In this document: piece by piece, positions 53,490 through 62,815 of the stretch
Position numbering within the stretch: position 1 is the stretch's first letter
Layout: every line of letters begins with the position of its first letter
NCBI RefSeq assembly: GCF_003702045.1
Contig: NZ_RBTP01000066.1
Coordinates: forward strand, 71,879 to 135,878
Source: Pseudomonas viridiflava
GTDB taxonomy: Bacteria > Pseudomonadota > Gammaproteobacteria > Pseudomonadales > Pseudomonadaceae
Direction of reading: 5' to 3'
DNA length: 64,000 nucleotides
Made by a program: the position numbers and the translations under genes
Notes under the pieces: generated by a model
Seen by the model: the letters and a program-made list of their open reading frames with translations, nothing else
Told to the model about the DNA's origin: nothing
Database searches by the model: none

Positions 53490-54095
53490 ATGATCAAACG
53501 CAATTTGCTGGTGATGGGCCTTGCCGTTTTGCTGAGTGCCTGCGGCTTTCATCTGCGCGGCACCGGTACGACCGAACTGGCCATCAAGGAACTGGATGTC
53601 AGCGCACGTAATGCATACGGCGAAACCGTCACTCAGCTCAATCGTGTACTGACCAGCTCCGGCGTCAAGGTCTACACCGGCGCGCCTTACAAACTGATTC
53701 TGGTCAACGAAACCGAGACTCAGCGAAACGCAAGCTTCAGCGGCTCGGGCCGTTCTGCCGAGTATCAACTGACTACCACGCTCAACTATGAAGTGCGCGG
53801 TGAGCGGGATCGCTTCCTGCTCGGTGACAAGGTCAGCGTGGACCGCTCCTACGTACATGACGGCAACAACCTGACAGGCTCCGACCAGGAAGCGGCTCAG
53901 GTTCGTGTTGAAATGCGCAACGAGCTGATTCAACGAATGATGGCGCGCCTGCAACAACTGACGCCTTCGCGTCTGGACGAACTGCAGGCCAAGGCCGACG
54001 CAGTTGCCAAGGCTGAGGCCGACGCGGAGCAAGCGGCTCAACGCATTCGTGACGCAACACCTCAGCAGTCGCCTGTTGAAGTCCCTAACAGGTAA
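53490..54095 (+). CDS. lptE: LPS-assembly lipoprotein LptE
   Basis: This 201-residue outer-membrane lipoprotein has lipobox LLSACGFHLRG, then TELAIKELDVSARNAYGETV, the LptE fold, and a C-terminal helical tail with Ala/Lys repeats. It plugs LptD for export of LPS. It is the second gene of leuS-lptE-holA. A 10-bp hairpin with a UUCG tetraloop follows at 54100. Confidence 0.92.
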   Translation: MIKRNLLVMGLAVLLSACGFHLRGTGTTELAIKELDVSARNAYGETVTQLNRVLTSSGVKVYTGAPYKLILVNETETQRNASFSGSGRSAEYQLTTTLNYEVRGERDRFLLGDKVSVDRSYVHDGNNLTGSDQEAAQVRVEMRNELIQRMMARLQQLTPSRLDELQAKADAVAKAEADAEQAAQRIRDATPQQSPVEVPNR

Positions 54096-54099
54096 GTGT

Positions 54100-54123
54100 C
54101 CGGGGCCGGTTCGCCGGCCCCGG
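54100..54123 (+). terminator. UUCG-capped hairpin between lptE and holA
   Basis: CCGGGGCCGG-TTCG-CCGGCCCCGG is a perfect 10-bp stem with an extra-stable UUCG tetraloop, four bases after lptE and 13 before the holA ATG. It could cap the lptE mRNA end or attenuate. Confidence 0.65.
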
Positions 54124-54136
54124 CATTCTCTGACAG

Positions 54137-55174
54137 ATGAAACTCGCCCCCGCCCAACTCGGCAAACACCTGCAAGGCACGCTCGCACCGGTCTATGTGA
54201 TCAGCGGCGACGATCCGCTGCTGTGTCAGGAAGCTGCTGACGCTATTCGCGCCGCCGCTCGCCAGCAGGGTTTCGACGAACGCCAGGTGTTCAGCGCCGA
54301 CGCCAGCTTTGACTGGGGCACGTTGCTGCAGGCCGGTGCCAGCATGTCGCTGTTCGCTGAACGTCGTCTTCTGGAACTGCGTCTGCCATCGGGTAAACCC
54401 GGTGACAAAGGCGCGGCTGCGCTGATGGAATACTGCGCACGGCCTGCCGAAGACACGTTACTGCTGATCAGCCTGCCCAAGCTCGACGGCAGCGCGCAGA
54501 AAACCAAATGGGGCAAGGCGCTGGTCGAAGGCGCTCAGACTCAGTTCGTACAAATCTGGCCGGTTGACATTGGCCAGTTGCCACAATGGATTCGTCAGCG
54601 CCTTTCTCAGGCAGGCCTGGCCGCGACTCAGGATGCAGTCGAGCTGATTGCCGCCCGCGTCGAAGGCAACTTGCTGGCCGCTGCCCAGGAAATCGAAAAG
54701 CTCAAGCTGATGGCTGAAGACGGGCAGATCACTGTCGAGACCGTGCAGGCTGCTGTGGCCGATAGCGCACGTTTCGATGTATTCGGCCTGACTGACGCCG
54801 TGCTCAATGGCGAAGCGGCGCATGCCCTGCGCATGCTGGAAGGGCTTCGCGGCGAAGGGGTCGAAACGCCTGTGATTCTGTGGGCACTGACCCGCGAGTT
54901 GCGTGCGCTGGCCAACATGTCCCTGCAATTCAGCCAGGGTGTACCTATGGACAAGATCTTCAGCTCGGCTCGTCCGCCCGTATGGGACAAACGCAAGCCG
55001 TTAATGAGCAAAGCCCTGCAACGTCACTCGGCAAAGCGCTGGAGCCAGTTGCTCATGGATGCGCAACGCATCGATGCGCAGATCAAAGGCCAGGCCGCAG
55101 GTTCGCCGTGGAGCAGCCTGAGCAGGCTCGCGCTGCTGATGGCCGGACAACGGTTGCCTTTACCCGCGGAGTGA
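54137..55174 (+). CDS. holA: DNA polymerase III delta subunit
   Basis: This 345-residue clamp-loader subunit has the conserved LAPAQLGKHLQGTLAPVYVI start, YVISGDDPLLCQEA and the C-terminal helical region (SARPPVWDKRKPLMSKALQR). It opens the beta sliding clamp in the gamma/tau complex. It follows lptE. A 69-codon membrane-protein gene begins four bases later. Confidence 0.93.
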   Translation: MKLAPAQLGKHLQGTLAPVYVISGDDPLLCQEAADAIRAAARQQGFDERQVFSADASFDWGTLLQAGASMSLFAERRLLELRLPSGKPGDKGAAALMEYCARPAEDTLLLISLPKLDGSAQKTKWGKALVEGAQTQFVQIWPVDIGQLPQWIRQRLSQAGLAATQDAVELIAARVEGNLLAAAQEIEKLKLMAEDGQITVETVQAAVADSARFDVFGLTDAVLNGEAAHALRMLEGLRGEGVETPVILWALTRELRALANMSLQFSQGVPMDKIFSSARPPVWDKRKPLMSKALQRHSAKRWSQLLMDAQRIDAQIKGQAAGSPWSSLSRLALLMAGQRLPLPAE

Positions 55175-55178
55175 GTGC

Positions 55179-55388
55179 ATGTCGGACATATTCTTTCAGC
55201 TCTTTTTTGAAATACCGCTTCGCTACATCTGTTACCCCATTGGCTGGCCGATCGTGCGCCTCGTCACGTGGGGGAAATACCCCAAGAAAGGCGCCTGGCT
55301 CAAAGATAACTGGCAAGCTGGATGGGCCAGTGCCACCGGCTTCGTGGTCCTGGTGTTTTCCCTTGTTGCACTGTTCGTTTTGAGCTGA
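55179..55388 (+). CDS. Small membrane protein after holA
   Basis: This 69-residue protein is hydrophobic at both ends (IFFQLFFEIPLRYICYPIGW and ASATGFVVLVFSLVALFVLS) with a charged middle (WGKYPKKGAWLKDNW). A GGAG precedes the ATG, four bases after holA, suggesting co-transcription. No family is recognised. Confidence 0.6.
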   Translation: MSDIFFQLFFEIPLRYICYPIGWPIVRLVTWGKYPKKGAWLKDNWQAGWASATGFVVLVFSLVALFVLS

Positions 55389-55609
55389 TGGGTAACGCCA
55401 GTTAGTTGCCCGCAAACGCGGCAATGCAGTCGTTGCATCTTTGTTGGATGTACCGGCTTTTTCGCAGACAGGCCCACTCCCACAAACCCTCCCTAACGTT
55501 TCTGTTTACTGCGCAGATGCAGCCATAGCACGGCTCTATTGGACAGACGCCCTACCCTGTCCGATCATTCGCGACACACCAAAACACCCCTAACCTGGAG
55601 CACCCAGCC

Positions 55610-55765
55610 ATGAGCAAGCCAAAGCGGCCGAACAAGGCCAAATCCATCATTGCCCAACCCTTGTTCCGTAGCCGACAGGAACAGCCCGCCAAGGGCAAAG
55701 GCAGCTACCGCCGCGAAGCCTTCCAGTCTAAAAGCTGGGAGGCTTCTTCCGTTATAGCTGCCTGA
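55610..55765 (+). CDS. arfA: Alternative ribosome-rescue factor ArfA
   Basis: This 51-codon gene encodes MSKPKRPNKAKSIIAQPLFR, then KGKGSYRREAF, matching the ArfA core (PLFR, KGKGSYxR). ArfA rescues ribosomes stalled on mRNAs without a stop codon, recruiting RF2, as backup to tmRNA. The gene carries an internal 12-bp hairpin (55715-55746) just before the last codons. In other bacteria this hairpin is cut or terminates, so that ArfA is made from a stop-less mRNA and needs tmRNA failure to accumulate. Basic composition and small size fit. It stands alone after the holA region. Confidence 0.85.
   Translation: MSKPKRPNKAKSIIAQPLFRSRQEQPAKGKGSYRREAFQSKSWEASSVIAA
55715..55746 (+). promoter_or_regulatory. 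Internal arfA control hairpin
   Basis: GAAGCCTTCCAG pairs with CTGGGAGGCTTC (12 bp, one U-G) around TCTAAAAG, inside the arfA coding region and followed by TTCCGTTAT. It marks where the arfA message is truncated, ahead of the WEASSVIAA tail. Confidence 0.8.
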
Positions 55766-55848
55766 TATCAAGCAACATCTCTGATGCGCTTTTGAATGCT
55801 TGGCCGTGTTATGGTCTGCACCTAACGGTAATACCCTTGGACTCAAGC

Positions 55849-57161
55849 ATGCCTTCTTGTTTTACCCATCGCCCGCAGTTGCGCCAACTCATCGCCGCCT
55901 CCAGCCTCATTGCATTGGTAGCTTGCGCAGAAAAACCCACTGCAGCCGATGCCACGCCTCTCCAAGCCGCCAAAGCCCAGACCGCTGCTCCGGCCGTGGC
56001 GCCAACGCCGGCACTGGTTGTCGATGACTCCCTCACTATTCAGCCGGCCGTCAGCTTCGCCGAATGGCAAGCCGGTTTCCGCGCCCAAGCGCTGAAGGCC
56101 GGAATCCGCGCCGATGTGTTCGACCAAGCCTTCGCCGGAGTCACCCCGGACATGAGCGTGGTCAAGGCAGACCGCAGCCAGCCAGAGTTCAGCCGCCCGG
56201 TGTGGGAATACCTGGATGGCGCCATCTCCGCCGCTCGCGTGCGCAAGGGTCAGGCCCTGCTTTCGCAATACGCTGATGACTTGCAGAAGATCGAACAGCA
56301 ATACGGCGTGGATCGTCAGACTCTGGTGGCGGTATGGGGCATGGAGAGCAATTTCGGCCAGCTCCAGGGTTCTCAGTCGGTGATTCGTTCGCTGGCAACG
56401 TTGGCCTACGAAGGTCGCCGTCCGGGCTTTGCACAAAGCCAACTGCTCGCTGCGCTGGAAATTATCCAGCATGGCGACATTACGCCCGACAAAATGCTCG
56501 GCTCCTGGGCCGGTGCAATGGGGCAAACGCAGTTCATCCCCACGACCTATAACACCCACGCGGTCGACTTCGACGGCGACGGCCGCCGCGATATCTGGAA
56601 TACCCCCGCCGATGCTTTGGCCTCTACCGCACATTATGGCAGCGTGGCCAGCCGTGGGGCTTTGAAGTTGTCCTCAGTTCGGGCTTTGACTATGCACTGG
56701 CTGACTCGACCACCCGCAAGAGCCTGGCCGAGTGGCAACAACTGGGCTTGAAACAGCCTGATGGTTCGGCGATTCCGGTTGCCGCCAGCCAGCAACAGGC
56801 AGCGCTGTTGCTGCCTGCCGGTTATCGTGGCCCGGCGTTCCTGGTGCTGGATAACTTCCGTGCGATTCTGAAATACAACAACTCGACATCCTATGCACTG
56901 GCGATCAGCCTGCTTTCGGACCGATTCAAGGGTGCAGGCTATGTGGTAGGCAGCTGGCCCCGCGGTGACCTGCCGCTGAGCCGCTCTGAGCGCATCGAGC
57001 TGCAAACCCTGCTCTCTGCCCGTCAATACGATGCAGGCGCGCCAGACGGCATCATCGGCGCCAATACGCGCAAAGCCATTCGCAGCGCGCAACAGTCATT
57101 TGGCTGGCCCGCAGATGGCTACCCGACACATGAGCTGCTGAACAACCTGCGCAAGCCTTGA
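55849..57161 (+). pseudogene. MltB-family lytic transglycosylase, frameshifted
   Basis: This would be a murein transglycosylase lipoprotein (lipobox LVAC) with VSFAEWQAGFRAQALKAGI, the catalytic Glu in VWGMESNFGQL and AGAMGQTQFIPTTYNTHAVD. After TPADALASTAHY (about 56636) the frame shifts: WQRGQPWGFEVVL appears in another frame and runs on through LAEWQQLGLKQP to a peptidoglycan-binding domain (LQTLLSARQYDAGAPDGIIG) ending at 57161. Family members have about five residues (LQ-x-x-G) at the junction, so a short non-triplet deletion (about 16 bases) is likely. The first frame ends at 56751. A second MltB-type gene (61791) is intact. Confidence 0.85.
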
Positions 57162-57285
57162 AAAGATGACGCGCAGGCGTGGGCACGATCACCCTCCACA
57201 CTGATCGTTTCCATACTCCGCATGGGAATGCCTCATCAGGACGCTCTGCGTCCGGGATCGAAGGCAAACTTAAAAATTTCGAGAT

Positions 57286-57320
57286 AAAAAAAGGCCAGGT
57301 ATCGCTACCTGGCCTTTTTT
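57286..57320. terminator. Bidirectional terminator
   Basis: AAAAAAGGCCAGGTA-TCGC-TACCTGGCCTTTTTT is a perfect 15-bp stem with A-run and T-run flanks. It lies between the transglycosylase pseudogene (plus) and lipA (minus), and can end both. Confidence 0.93.
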
Positions 57321-57336
57321 GCATTGCGGCGTACCG

Positions 57337-58344
57337 TCAGAGCATCGCTTTGGCGATCTTGGCCTGCTCATCGGCGTGGTACGAGGAACGCACCAGCGGA
57401 CCGGATGCGACATTCTTGAAGCCCATTTTGTAACCTTCCTCGGCAAACCAGGCGAACACATCCGGGTGCACGAAACGCTGCACCGGCAAGTGGTTGCGCG
57501 AAGGCTGCAAGTACTGACCCAGGGTCAGCATGTCGATGTCGTGCTCGCGCATACGTTGCATGACTTCGATCACCTCCTCGTCCGTCTCGCCCAGGCCAAG
57601 CATCAGCCCGGATTTGGTCGGTACGTGCGGAACCATCTGCTTGAAGCGTTGCAGCAGGGTCAGCGACCACTGGTAATCCGAACCCGGACGCGCAGCCTTG
57701 TACAGGCGCGGTACGGTTTCCAGGTTGTGGTTGAACACATCAGGCGGCTCGGCTGCCGTGATGTCCAGCGCAACGTCCATGCGACCACGGTAGTCCGGCA
57801 CCAGCGTTTCGAGCTGGACGCCCGGCGACAGCTTGCGGATTTCGCGGATGCAGTCGGCAAAGTGCTGAGCACCGCCATCGCGCAGGTCGTCGCGGTCAAC
57901 CGAGGTGATCACCACGTACTTAAGGCGCAGGTCGGCAATTGCCACCGCCAGGTTCATCGGCTCGTCGGTGTCCAGTGCCTTCGGACGACCATGACCTACG
58001 TCGCAGAACGGGCAGCGGCGGGTGCAGATGTCACCCATGATCATGAACGTCGCTGTGCCGCCGGAGAAGCATTCGCCCAGGTTCGGGCAGGACGCTTCTT
58101 CGCAAACACTGTGCAACTTGTGCTTGCGCAGCAATTGCTTGATACGGTCGACTTCCGGGGAAACCGGGATACGCACACGAATCCAGTCAGGCTTCTTCGG
58201 CAAATCGACAGTTGGAATGATCTTGACCGGGATGCGCGCAACCTTTTCCGCACCGCGCAGCTTCACGCCGGCTTCGACTTTCGGACGGGCCACGCGCTCG
58301 GATACGTCGAGCGTCGGGATCAGGGTTTGCACGGTGTCAGTCAT
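57337..58344 (-). CDS. lipA: Lipoyl synthase
   Basis: This 335-residue radical-SAM enzyme inserts two sulfurs into octanoyl-protein to make lipoyl groups. The auxiliary cluster has CEEASCPNLGECF, and the radical-SAM set has CTRRCPFCDVGHG. The C-terminal Arg/Ser motif is in GPLVRSSYHADEQA. Its start overlaps the lipB stop by eight bases, so the two are coupled. The length matches the family (about 320). Confidence 0.95.
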   Translation of the reverse strand: MTDTVQTLIPTLDVSERVARPKVEAGVKLRGAEKVARIPVKIIPTVDLPKKPDWIRVRIPVSPEVDRIKQLLRKHKLHSVCEEASCPNLGECFSGGTATFMIMGDICTRRCPFCDVGHGRPKALDTDEPMNLAVAIADLRLKYVVITSVDRDDLRDGGAQHFADCIREIRKLSPGVQLETLVPDYRGRMDVALDITAAEPPDVFNHNLETVPRLYKAARPGSDYQWSLTLLQRFKQMVPHVPTKSGLMLGLGETDEEVIEVMQRMREHDIDMLTLGQYLQPSRNHLPVQRFVHPDVFAWFAEEGYKMGFKNVASGPLVRSSYHADEQAKIAKAML

Positions 58345-58993
58345 ATTCGTTTATTCCGCCCGTTAGGGTCGCCTGCTCAGCGTAGTCGAGGTGTCTGACG
58401 AGCTGCGCGCGCAGTCGGACACTTACCTCGGGAAATTCTATCTGCTCTGCGTGATCGCTTAACTGGGTCATTGCCAGCCCGGCGTAGCCGCACGGGTTGA
58501 TTCGGCGAAACGGTTCAAGGTCCATGTCGACGTTCAGCGCCAGACCATGAAACGAACAACCATTGCGAATGCGCAAACCCAGCGATGCGATCTTTGCGCC
58601 ATCCACGTACACACCGGGCGCATCCGCTTTGGCGGCTGCTGTCACGCCGTAGCTTTCAAGCAGGGCGATCAGTGTGTTTTCGATCCGGGTCACCAGATCG
58701 CGGACGCCGAAACCGAGGCGCCTTACATCCAGCATCAGATAAGCCACCAGTTGACCGGGGCCATGATAAGTCACTTGGCCGCCACGATCGACCTGTACGA
58801 CAGGAATATTGCCCGGCAACAGCAAATGCTCTGCCTTGCCGGACTGCCCCTGAGTAAAGACGGGAGGATGCTGCACCAGCCAGACTTCGTCCGCGGCGTC
58901 TTTGCCACGACCATCGGTAAAGCGCTGCATGGCGTGCCAGGCGGTTTCGTAATCGATCAATCCAAGATCACGAAAGCCCAGGGCGTCGCCCAT
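58337..58993 (-). CDS. lipB: Octanoyltransferase
   Basis: This 218-residue enzyme transfers octanoate from ACP to apo-lipoyl domains. Visible are RGGQVTYHGPGQLVAYLMLD, the Lys in DGAKIASLGLRI and the catalytic Cys in INPCGYAGLAMTQL. It overlaps lipA downstream and shares one base with ybeD (TGATG). Together they make the lipoate cofactor of pyruvate dehydrogenase and similar enzymes. Confidence 0.95.
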   Translation of the reverse strand: MGDALGFRDLGLIDYETAWHAMQRFTDGRGKDAADEVWLVQHPPVFTQGQSGKAEHLLLPGNIPVVQVDRGGQVTYHGPGQLVAYLMLDVRRLGFGVRDLVTRIENTLIALLESYGVTAAAKADAPGVYVDGAKIASLGLRIRNGCSFHGLALNVDMDLEPFRRINPCGYAGLAMTQLSDHAEQIEFPEVSVRLRAQLVRHLDYAEQATLTGGINEYD

Positions 58994-59268
58994 CAGAGCA
59001 CCATATGCACGACACCCGTAGCGCGCAGAGCACTATTGATGTCGCGCAACTGGTCTTCGCCGGTAGCGACGATGTGCAGTTGTACGGTGGTGTATTTACC
59101 GTTGCTGCTCTGACGCTCGGCGAGCGTCTTGATATCGATCTCGGCGTGCTTGCTCAAGACCTCGATCACGGCATCGGTGAAGCCGACGCTGGTGTCGCCG
59201 ATCACTTTGATCGGGTAGTCAGCGCAAGGAAATTCGATTGTGTGCGACTTGACGTCGGTATCTGTCAT
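58993..59268 (-). CDS. ybeD: YbeD (DUF493) protein
   Basis: This 91-residue ferredoxin-like-fold protein starts MTDTDVKSHTIEFPCADYPI and has GDTSVGFTDAVIEVLSKHAE, GKYTTVQLHIVATGEDQLRD and LRATGVVHMVL. It has no known catalysis but is consistently linked with lipB. Its stop and the lipB start share TGATG. The ATG at 59268 gives the family start. Confidence 0.9.
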   Translation of the reverse strand: MTDTDVKSHTIEFPCADYPIKVIGDTSVGFTDAVIEVLSKHAEIDIKTLAERQSSNGKYTTVQLHIVATGEDQLRDINSALRATGVVHMVL

Positions 59269-59362
59269 GGCAGTAATGGTCTCACAAGCCGTGACGACAG
59301 ACACACGGCCTGCTCAGATCATGAGCAGGCCGCGAGAAGGTCGGCATTGATTACTAATAAGG

Positions 59363-60523
59363 TCAGTTGAACAAGCCGTAGAAGAACAAGCGGATGCTAT
59401 CCCACACGCGGCGGAAAATACCACCTTCCTCGACAGGTTCCAGCGCAATCAGATTAGCGGTGTGAACCACCTTGTCTTCCATCTTGACCTCAACCTTGCC
59501 GATCACGTCGCCCTTGGCGATTGGCGCAACCAGTTGCGGGTTCATGGTCATGCTGGCGGTGAGCTTCTTCATGTCACCTTTAGGCATGGTCATGCTCAGA
59601 TCATCAGCCAGACCGGCCTTGACCTGACGCGTTGTGCCTTTCCAGACAGGAGCCTGAGCCAGCTCGGTGCCTTTCTGGTAGAAGTTCTGGGTTTCGAAGA
59701 AACGGAAGCCGTACGTCAGCAGTTTCTGAGTCTCGGCAGCACGAGCCTGCTCGCTGTTGGTGCCGAACACCACCGCGATCAGACGCATGCCGTCACGCAC
59801 GGCAGAGGACACCATGCAGTAGCCGGCTTCTTCGGTGTGGCCGGTTTTCAGACCGTCGACGGTCTTGTCGCGCCACAGCAGCAGGTTACGGTTAGGCTGC
59901 TTGATGCCATTCCAGAAGAACTCTTTCTGCGAGTAGATCGCGTAGTGAGCCGGGTCTTCGTGGATGATTGCGCGTGCCAGCTTGGCCATATCGTGAGCCG
60001 ACGAGTAATGGTCAGGGTTCGGCAGACCGGTCGGGTTCATGAAGTGACTGTTGGTCATGCCCAGATCGCCAGCCGTCTTGTTCATCATGTCGGCAAATGC
60101 GTCTTCGCTGCCGGCGATATGCTCGGAAATCGCGACGCTGGCGTCGTTACCGGATTGAATGATGATGCCGTGCAGCAGGTCGCTGACGGTTACCTGGCTG
60201 CCCACCTTGATGAACATCCGCGAACCGCCTGTGCGCCAGGCGTTTTCACTGATGGTCACCGGATCGTTCTCGCCGATCTGGCCACGACGGATTTCCAGGG
60301 TCGCGATGTAGGCAGTCATCAGCTTGGTCAGGCTCGCTGGGGCCAGACGCTGATCGCCATTGTTCTCGACCAGGACATTGCCACTGGTGGCATCCATCAG
60401 CACGTAAGACTTGGCGGCCAGTTGAGGCGCGGCCGGTGTCATCTGTTCTGCGGCCCAGGCAGCCGGAGTGATGATCAGGGGTACAAGCAGGCACAAACGT
60501 TTTGCAAAGGTGGTGATGTTCAT
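59363..60523 (-). CDS. dacA: D-alanyl-D-alanine carboxypeptidase (PBP5-type)
   Basis: This 386-residue secreted penicillin-binding protein has a signal peptide (KRLCLLVPLIITPAAWAAEQ), the SxxK active site in APASLTKLMTAY, SGND, and KTGHTEEAGY. The second domain ends with a C-terminal amphipathic membrane anchor (RVWDSIRLFFYGLFN). It trims pentapeptides in peptidoglycan. The start at 60523 gives the signal peptide; the frame to 60700 is spurious. It belongs to the elongation cluster with rlpA, mltB, rodA and mrdA. Confidence 0.95.
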   Translation of the reverse strand: MNITTFAKRLCLLVPLIITPAAWAAEQMTPAAPQLAAKSYVLMDATSGNVLVENNGDQRLAPASLTKLMTAYIATLEIRRGQIGENDPVTISENAWRTGGSRMFIKVGSQVTVSDLLHGIIIQSGNDASVAISEHIAGSEDAFADMMNKTAGDLGMTNSHFMNPTGLPNPDHYSSAHDMAKLARAIIHEDPAHYAIYSQKEFFWNGIKQPNRNLLLWRDKTVDGLKTGHTEEAGYCMVSSAVRDGMRLIAVVFGTNSEQARAAETQKLLTYGFRFFETQNFYQKGTELAQAPVWKGTTRQVKAGLADDLSMTMPKGDMKKLTASMTMNPQLVAPIAKGDVIGKVEVKMEDKVVHTANLIALEPVEEGGIFRRVWDSIRLFFYGLFN

Positions 60524-60765
60524 CCGTCTCTCGAAAATGCTAATGGGCAAACATGCCCTTGCGGGCAAAGCTGAACAGACCGGCGAAGCGAAAACGCTTC
60601 GGTACGGCTCGTGGCGCCAGGCTGTAGCCCTGGCTGACAAAGTCGTCTGTTCGACACACGACCTCGTGGGCAACTGCCTGCAACGCCTGCCCAAGGGCAA
60701 AATACGCTGCCTGCAATTGCAACTCGCCCTCCACTATTGCCGGAGGGCGACTGTCAAAAAATCCG

Positions 60766-61791
60766 TTACTGGTCCGATGTCACCACGCTCGGCTGGCCGA
60801 GGTTGGCTGATCTGACGCTGTCCTGCAATTGCTGGGCTTCACCCGGCGTGCCGACGGGTCCCATCCTGACCCGGTAGAGCGTCTGCTGATTGCGCGCTAT
60901 CGAACTCACGAAAACCGGTGCTCGAACCATCCCGCTCAGCTTCGACCTCAAAAGCTCCGCAGCGTCCGGGTTCGCGAAGGCTCCGACCTGGAGAAATAGC
61001 CCAGCGGCTTGTCCTGAAGCGTTTTTTTTTGCGTCAACCTGAACCGGCACGACAGGGGCAGCATGTTGCTGGGGAGGCGGCGTGTATTGCTCGACCGTCC
61101 CGGTAGACGCACTCAGTGCTGGCGGTGTGGCCTGAGCCACCACTTGCGGCTGATTGAGCATCAGCGGCGCAGGACGACCACGCTGGGCCCACCATTCCTG
61201 CGGATCGATGCCCTCGACCTTCACACGCGCCGTACCGCTTTCAGCGTAACCAAGCTTTTTGGCCGCAGCGTACGACAGGTCGATGATGCGGTCCGAATAA
61301 AACGGACCACGGTCGTTGACCCGCAGAATCACCGTGCGGTTGTTGTCCAGGTTGGTGACCTTGACGTAGCTGGGCAGCGGCAGCGTCTTGTGCGCCGCGC
61401 TCATGCCATACAGGTCATAGACCTCGCCGTTGGCGGTGTTCTGACCATGAAACTTGGTCCCGTACCAGGAAGCGGTGCCCGACGCGACGTAGCGCTTGGA
61501 CTCGCTCATTGGAAAGTAGGTCTTGCCCAGCACCGTGTAAGGGTTGGCCTTATAGGGGCCGGTGTGCAGGGTCGGCGTCGCATCCGGGATACGCGAGACG
61601 TCGACGTCCCACCACGGCGCGCCGTCCTTGTGAGCACGGTTGATGTCCAGGCCCGGCATGGAGCGCACCACCGCGCCGCCTTTCGGGGACTGCTGTGTAG
61701 TGCGCGAGGGTGACGAGCAACTGGCGACCAGCAGGGCCAACCCGCTCAGCGCCAGTACCTTCAATGATGTACGAATCGGCAATGCCCGCAT
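60766..61791 (-). CDS. rlpA: Septal ring lytic transglycosylase RlpA
   Basis: This 341-residue lipoprotein has lipobox LLVASC, a double-psi beta-barrel with GTASWYGTKFHGQNTANGEV (catalytic Glu) and VNDRGPFYSDRIIDLSYAAA, and a C-terminal SPOR domain (LFLQVGAFANPDAAELLRSK; LYRVRMGPVGTPGEAQQLQD). It cleaves denuded glycan strands at the septum. The stop of mltB and the rlpA start share TAATG. Confidence 0.94.
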   Translation of the reverse strand: MRALPIRTSLKVLALSGLALLVASCSSPSRTTQQSPKGGAVVRSMPGLDINRAHKDGAPWWDVDVSRIPDATPTLHTGPYKANPYTVLGKTYFPMSESKRYVASGTASWYGTKFHGQNTANGEVYDLYGMSAAHKTLPLPSYVKVTNLDNNRTVILRVNDRGPFYSDRIIDLSYAAAKKLGYAESGTARVKVEGIDPQEWWAQRGRPAPLMLNQPQVVAQATPPALSASTGTVEQYTPPPQQHAAPVVPVQVDAKKNASGQAAGLFLQVGAFANPDAAELLRSKLSGMVRAPVFVSSIARNQQTLYRVRMGPVGTPGEAQQLQDSVRSANLGQPSVVTSDQ

Positions 61792-62798
61792 TACTTGACG
61801 CCTCGAGCTTGAACCAACGATTCAGACAGCTGATACACGGCCATTGCGTACATCACACTGCGGTTATAACGGGTGATTGCATAAAAATTGTTCAAACCCA
61901 TCCAGTATTCGGGACCATTGTCGCCTTCCAGGCGAAACGCTGTCACCGGCATATCGTCGCGCAGCGCATCATGACTCGCCCAGCCCAGGCCTCGCAACTC
62001 CCCGACCGACATGACCGGATCAAGGCCCGGACTCAGCCCCTCATCGACACGGTCGCCTCGGGCATCTGCACGACTGACCACCTGCTGACCGCCCACCCAG
62101 CCATGACGCTTGAAGTAGCTGGCCACGCTGCCAATCGCATCGTCCGGGTCGGTCCAGATATTGATGTGGCCATCGCCGTCGAAATCCACGGCATAAGCGC
62201 GAAAGCTGCTCGGCATGAATTGCGGCAGGCCCATAGCGCCAGCGTAGGAGCCTTTAAGCGTCAGCGGGTCGACCTGCTGCTCACGCGCCAGCAGCAGAAA
62301 CTCTCTCAGTTCTTTGCGAAAGAACGGCGCACGGGGCGGGTAATCGAAGCCGAGCGTGGACAATGCATCAATCACCCGGTAGTTGCCGGTGTTACGGCCA
62401 AAAAACGTTTCCACGCCGATGATCGACACGATGATCTGCGCCGGTACGCCATATTCCTGCTCGGCACGCGCCAGAGCGGCCTCATGCTGACGCCAGAAAT
62501 CGACGCCACGGGCAATACGCGTGTCCGTAATGAACATCGGACGGTAGTCTTTCCACTGTTTGACGCGCTCGGCAGGACGGGAAATGGCATCGAGAATCGC
62601 CTGCTTGCGCTCGACCTCCCGGAACAGCCCCATCAACTGCTCACCGGCAAACCCGTGGTCACGGGTCATCTCGCCGACAAACTCGGCCACTTGGGGCGAG
62701 CCGTCATAATCCCCGGCAAATGCCTCTTGCACCGATCCAAGGATGCCCACCAGGCCGACCACCGGAGCATATCGAGCCCAGTTACGCATTGCTTGCAT
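61791..62798 (-). CDS. mltB: Membrane-bound lytic murein transglycosylase B
   Basis: This 335-residue transglycosylase has a signal segment (YAPVVGLVGILGSVQEAFAG), VEFVGEMTRDHGF-type N domain, and the catalytic Glu in IIVSIIGVETFFGRNTGNYR. KGSYAGAMGLPQFMPSSFRA and YAVDFDGDGHINIWTDPDDA complete the MltB signature. The ATG at 62798 follows AAGGTGA; an ATG at 62834 inside rodA lacks one. Its stop overlaps the rlpA start by one base. Confidence 0.93.
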   Translation of the reverse strand: MQAMRNWARYAPVVGLVGILGSVQEAFAGDYDGSPQVAEFVGEMTRDHGFAGEQLMGLFREVERKQAILDAISRPAERVKQWKDYRPMFITDTRIARGVDFWRQHEAALARAEQEYGVPAQIIVSIIGVETFFGRNTGNYRVIDALSTLGFDYPPRAPFFRKELREFLLLAREQQVDPLTLKGSYAGAMGLPQFMPSSFRAYAVDFDGDGHINIWTDPDDAIGSVASYFKRHGWVGGQQVVSRADARGDRVDEGLSPGLDPVMSVGELRGLGWASHDALRDDMPVTAFRLEGDNGPEYWMGLNNFYAITRYNRSVMYAMAVYQLSESLVQARGVK

Positions 62799-62815
62799 TG
62801 AGTTGTTCACCTTAA

